A stretch of DNA of 64,000 nucleotides. Source: Larkinella bovis. GTDB lineage: Bacteria > Bacteroidota > Bacteroidia > Cytophagales > Spirosomataceae. Numbering within the stretch: position 1 is the stretch's first letter; the number at the start of each line of letters is the position of its first letter. The notes beneath the pieces were generated by a model. The model did not search any database and had not been told where the DNA came from. It worked only from the letters and a program-made list of their open reading frames with translations. This document shows positions 61,049-64,000 of the stretch, piece after piece. Position numbers and translations under genes: made by a program. The stretch lies in contig NZ_JBHSMA010000005.1 in NCBI RefSeq assembly GCF_042655385.1, positions 186,001 to 250,000 on the forward strand, written 5' to 3'.

Positions 61049-61387
61049 ATGAACTGGAACAAACTGCAAGACAACGCCCAAGTAGCCCAAATCAAACAGG
61101 AGTCGGCCGAACAGCCGGTATTGATTTTCAAACACAGCACCCGCTGTTCCATCAGTTCGACGGCTCTGAGCCGTTTGGAACGCAACTGGAGCGATTCAGT
61201 CGGGATTAAACCGTATTACCTGGATCTGATTGCGTATCGCCCGGTGTCGAGCCAGGTGGCCGAAGAGTTTGGCGTCGATCATCAATCGCCCCAGGTTTTG
61301 CTGATTCATAACGGTGAATGCATTTACGATGCGTCTCATTTCGACATTTCATTCGATGACCTGAAGCAACAGGCCGTCTCGGTATAA
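61049..61387 (+). CDS. ytxJ: Bacillithiol-system thioredoxin-like protein YtxJ
   Basis: A 112-residue thioredoxin-fold protein. A single redox cysteine C33 lies in F-K-H-S-T-R-C-S-I-S, and the cis-proline region is DHQSPQVLLIHNGE near 76-90. Proteins of this type act with bacillithiol in Firmicutes and Bacteroidota, probably to reduce bacillithiol mixed disulfides. It lies 65 bases after the small conserved gene and is closed by a terminator, so the two may form one transcript. Confidence 0.88.
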   Translation: MNWNKLQDNAQVAQIKQESAEQPVLIFKHSTRCSISSTALSRLERNWSDSVGIKPYYLDLIAYRPVSSQVAEEFGVDHQSPQVLLIHNGECIYDASHFDISFDDLKQQAVSV

Positions 61388-61409
61388 TCCAAAAACCGGC
61401 TTCGTAATC

Positions 61410-61445
61410 AGCGCTTGCGTCCTTCCAGGATCGGGCGCTTTTTTG
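61410..61445 (+). terminator. Intrinsic terminator after ytxJ
   Basis: AGCGC pairs with GCGCT (61410-61439) with an inner GTCCT/AGGAT pair, followed by TTTTTT. Confidence 0.85.
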
Positions 61446-61646
61446 TTGCCATGACCCCGTTATCAGCGCGTCGTTTCACGAACGAAACGAGAACCGCGGT
61501 TTGAAAATGACACGCTCCCCGAACAGATAGGTTCCCCGGGGTTTGGCGCTTTGGTCAAGACTGCCGTAATTTAGTTACTGATTTGTCGTCCGGTTATCCA
61601 GTTTCGACTCCCGGATGGGGAACGGTTTTATCAGGCACCAGCAACA

Positions 61647-62411
61647 ATGAAATCAAAATTCGTTTCGATCAGCGACAGCATTATCGAAAAGATTAAAACC
61701 GGCGAATTGCAGCCGGGCGATCAGATTCCTTCCGAAAATGAATTGATTAAGCATTTCCAGATTAGCAATACGACGGCGCGGAAGGCCCTGCTCGAAATTG
61801 AATCGAAAGGCTGGGCCAAGCGCATCAAAGGCAAAGGGACCTACGTGCTGAACCGCACCGAAGATCACCACCTGGTCCGGACGCTGGGGTCCATTTATGC
61901 CACCCGGCGCGGGTTTCACGACAGCCTGATTGCCGAAGGGTTTACGCCCAAAAATATCGTGCTGGAAAAAACGATTCTGGAAGAAGGAATTTCGTCGGAA
62001 ATAAACGGTCGGCATTTTATCATCGATGGGCCAGTCATGAAACTGCATCAACTGCGGTACGCCGACGAATTATTGATCAAAGATGAAGTGAAGTATATTT
62101 CGCTGAATCTATGCCCGAAAATCAACCGGATGCCAACCGAAGTGTCCTATTTTAAGGTGTACGAAGACACGTATCACCTGAAAATCGACGAGGTGCAGCA
62201 GACACTCGCGGTGACAATCATGCAGCCAAATACCAATAATTTTGAGATTGCGAAACCCACCCCGGCCTTTGTCCTGGATAGTGCGGTAATCTGCACGGGT
62301 GAAAAAGTGGTTGAAATAGAACAGTCCTATTACCACGGCGAGAAGTATAAATTTGCCGTGATTGCCAGCCCCGAACACGATCACCGGCCCGTCAGCCCAA
62401 TTACTTCCTGA
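61647..62411 (+). CDS. GntR/HutC family transcriptional regulator
   Basis: A winged helix-turn-helix domain (about 1-72: IIEKIKTGELQPGDQIPSENELIKHFQISNTTARKALLEIESKGWAKRIKGKGTYVL) precedes a UTRA-like ligand domain (about 80-240). Such regulators sense a sugar phosphate or related metabolite. The adjacent, converging SGNH hydrolase and rhamnosidase-like genes are likely targets. The 3' end overlaps the SGNH gene by 11 bases tail to tail. The ligand is unknown. Confidence 0.92.
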   Translation: MKSKFVSISDSIIEKIKTGELQPGDQIPSENELIKHFQISNTTARKALLEIESKGWAKRIKGKGTYVLNRTEDHHLVRTLGSIYATRRGFHDSLIAEGFTPKNIVLEKTILEEGISSEINGRHFIIDGPVMKLHQLRYADELLIKDEVKYISLNLCPKINRMPTEVSYFKVYEDTYHLKIDEVQQTLAVTIMQPNTNNFEIAKPTPAFVLDSAVICTGEKVVEIEQSYYHGEKYKFAVIASPEHDHRPVSPITS

Positions 62412-63114
62412 ACCACTTCAGGAGTTCATCGACAATGAGTTGGTGCCCGGCCCGGTTCGGGTGGTTGACGTGCGACATATACTGAGGAAGTTGCCCCTGA
62501 GCCGTCACTTTTTTAAACTGCGCGTACGAATCCACCAGCCCGATCCGGTGCGTTTCGGCCAGTTGGATGATCTGGTTGGTATGCTGTTCGAGCGGATTGC
62601 CGGCCGCCAGAATATCGACCCGCTGGTCCGTCGAGGGCGTCAGCAGAATGACTTTGATGTTCTTGGCCAGCGCCGACTGAATCATTTTCTCCCAGGCTTC
62701 CCGGGCTTTCTCCAGCCCCGCCCCCCGGTCGTTGAGGGCGTAGTCGATGAACAGCACATCCGGTTTGTGAACGAGCACATCGCGCTCAAATCGCTCCTGA
62801 CCTTTCAGGGAATTTTCTCCACCGATGGCCGTCACGATCACGTTGATCACCGCGTACGGATACTGTTTCTTTAATTCCGCCAGCAGCAGGTTCGGGTACG
62901 ATTCCAGCGTGTGGACTTCATGATTATGCCAGTATCCGGCCGGTACCGAATGCCCGTGGAACACCAGGTTGATCGTGCGGTTTTTGGGCCATTGAACGTC
63001 AAGTTCCTTTTTGAGATCGGCCAGATACGTTTGGGCCTCGGCGGGACGTTGGGCGTTGACCGTCCCGGCGATGCCTAGCCATACGGCAACCAGAAAGCTA
63101 CTAATTTTCTTCAT
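62401..63114 (-). CDS. SGNH/GDSL-type esterase
   Basis: A signal peptide (1-21, ending VNAQ) is followed by the SGNH hydrolase fold. The catalytic serine is in the modified block I F-H-G-H-S-V-P-A-G near 53-61. The oxyanion residues lie in AIGGEN near 96 and DYALND near 123. The last histidine is in HVNHPNRAGH near 219, with asparagine where aspartate is usual. It probably removes acetyl or other ester groups from glycans in the periplasm. Its ATG overlaps the stop of the rhamnosidase-like gene (ATGA), so the two are translationally coupled and likely work on the same substrate. Confidence 0.88.
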   Translation of the reverse strand: MKKISSFLVAVWLGIAGTVNAQRPAEAQTYLADLKKELDVQWPKNRTINLVFHGHSVPAGYWHNHEVHTLESYPNLLLAELKKQYPYAVINVIVTAIGGENSLKGQERFERDVLVHKPDVLFIDYALNDRGAGLEKAREAWEKMIQSALAKNIKVILLTPSTDQRVDILAAGNPLEQHTNQIIQLAETHRIGLVDSYAQFKKVTAQGQLPQYMSHVNHPNRAGHQLIVDELLKWFRK

Positions 63115-64000
63115 TTTACGGACTGTGGTTTAATCGTCTGAATCGTGACCGGTCCCAGCAAACCGGATTCGATGAGCGGAACCTGTTTCCAGGGCGTACC
63201 CCGGTACCCAATCGAAATATTGGTTTTGGTGAATTTTTCGCCGGTCAGGGCATCACCCGTCAGCCGGTTCGACCAGGTGTTGGCCACCTCGATTTTCAGG
63301 GTGTTCTCCCCGGTTTTGACCCAATTCGTAATGTCAAACCGGTAGGGTTCGGTCCAGGCAATACCCAGGTGCTGACCGTTCAGCCAGACATCCGCAATTT
63401 CCGAAATTCGACCCAAATCCAGCCACACCCGGTCGTTGCGCCCGGCATCGACCGGCGTCGAAAACCGGAACGTTTTTTCGTAGGTTCCGATGCCCGAAAA
63501 ATACCGGATGCCCGGTGTCTCGGATTCGGTCCACGACAGCAGCTTCGGCAGGGTGACCGATGCCGGAGCGCCCCAGTTTTTCGGGAATGTCAGTTGCCAG
63601 GGGCCTTCGAGGGCCTGGACGGTTACGGTATTGGTCAGTCGTGTTGCGCTGGTGGTAACGTTGGTCAGCGCCACCGTCCCGGATTCGAGCAACCGGAAGC
63701 CGGTGGGCGTGTATTCCAGCCTCGGTAGGTTCGCATTCGTTGCCACCACATCCGTGTAGCGCGCCCGGGACGCTGATTTCTTGAAAACGACAAAATACGC
63801 CCCGTAGGGAGGCAGGCTCAGCGGCAGGCTCAACGCCTGTTTGTCCTGCCGGAAAATCGAAACCGGCACGGTTTCGCCCGTCACCGGATTCCACAGCTCC
63901 GGGGTTTTGCCCACCTGCCGGAACGAAAACCGGCTCGATAGCCATTGGTTGGTGGTGTTCCGAACGAGGTAAAAATCGGTTCCCAGGTGCTGGTAATGAA
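63111..64000 (-). CDS. GH106-type alpha-L-rhamnosidase-like hydrolase, 5' end outside window
   Basis: Only the C-terminal part of about 296 residues is present; the frame is open to the edge of the window (upstream residues FYLVRNTTNQWLSSRFSF continue the family pattern, so the GTG at 63914 is not the start). GKTPELWNPVTGETVPV and LPPYGAYFVVFKK are typical of glycoside hydrolases related to alpha-L-rhamnosidase. A jelly-roll carbohydrate-binding domain follows (WLDLGRISEIADVWLNGQHLGIAWTEPYRFDITNWVKTGENTLKIEVANTWSNRL near 220). It is probably exported and acts on pectin-type or rhamnose-containing glycans with the SGNH esterase. Confidence 0.85.
   Translation of the reverse strand, partial: HYQHLGTDFYLVRNTTNQWLSSRFSFRQVGKTPELWNPVTGETVPVSIFRQDKQALSLPLSLPPYGAYFVVFKKSASRARYTDVVATNANLPRLEYTPTGFRLLESGTVALTNVTTSATRLTNTVTVQALEGPWQLTFPKNWGAPASVTLPKLLSWTESETPGIRYFSGIGTYEKTFRFSTPVDAGRNDRVWLDLGRISEIADVWLNGQHLGIAWTEPYRFDITNWVKTGENTLKIEVANTWSNRLTGDALTGEKFTKTNISIGYRGTPWKQVPLIESGLLGPVTIQTIKPQSVK

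Overview
The window looks like a piece of a Bacteroidota chromosome, most likely order Cytophagales near Spirosoma/Larkinella. The reasons are two SusC/SusD pairs, an ECF sigma factor with a FecR-like partner, a type IX secretion C-terminal domain, a YtxJ-type bacillithiol-system protein, Tat-dependent DUF1501 proteins with Planctomycete-type cytochrome partners, a moderately GC-rich composition and almost no Shine-Dalgarno signals. This placement is inference from gene content. I saw no rRNA, tRNA or CRISPR array.

Layout. 0-5.5 kb: a sulfatase entering from the left edge, a glycerophosphodiesterase fused to a propeller-like domain, a LytS-type histidine kinase and a lipoprotein. 5.6-11.7 kb: a membrane cytochrome/LRR protein, a DUF1501 protein and a PSCyt1-DUF1549-DUF1553 protein. 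11.9-21.1 kb: a minus-strand sugar cluster with a ribose-type ABC transporter, a Gfo/Idh/MocA dehydrogenase, a sugar isomerase/epimerase, a cupin, a DUF4432 mutarotase-like protein and a DUF1080 (3-keto-glycoside hydrolase family) protein. Three related palindromes sit in its gaps. 21.2-38 kb: a PQQ-type propeller/cytochrome protein, SusCD pair 1, a second DUF1501 + cytochrome/DUF1549/DUF1553 pair, and SusCD pair 2. 38.2-39.4 kb: a stand-alone FecR N-terminal domain and a divergent ECF sigma factor.

39.4-55.4 kb is a mixed region: DUF417 protein and AraC regulator, a secreted ELWxxDGT-repeat protein, a zinc alcohol dehydrogenase, an M20 peptidase, a frameshifted flavin oxidoreductase, an outer-membrane barrel, a ScyD/ScyE-like propeller, a two-component pair whose kinase seems to lack its phosphoacceptor, metF, a GH32 enzyme and a DUF4440 protein. 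55.4-61.4 kb is housekeeping: an IscA-like protein, methylmalonyl-CoA epimerase, cystathionine beta-synthase, rsgA, waaA and ytxJ. A GxxExxY gene bounded by inverted repeats is inserted between rsgA and waaA. 61.6-64 kb: a GntR regulator, an SGNH hydrolase and a rhamnosidase-like glycoside hydrolase running off the right edge.

Taken together, most of the window serves capture, cleavage, oxidation and uptake of carbohydrates. The two less described signals are (i) the repeated pairing of multi-CxxCH cytochrome proteins and Tat-exported DUF1501 proteins with SusCD pairs, and (ii) families of long intergenic palindromes, several flush with stop codons. One palindrome family shares its arms with the inverted repeats around the GxxExxY gene.
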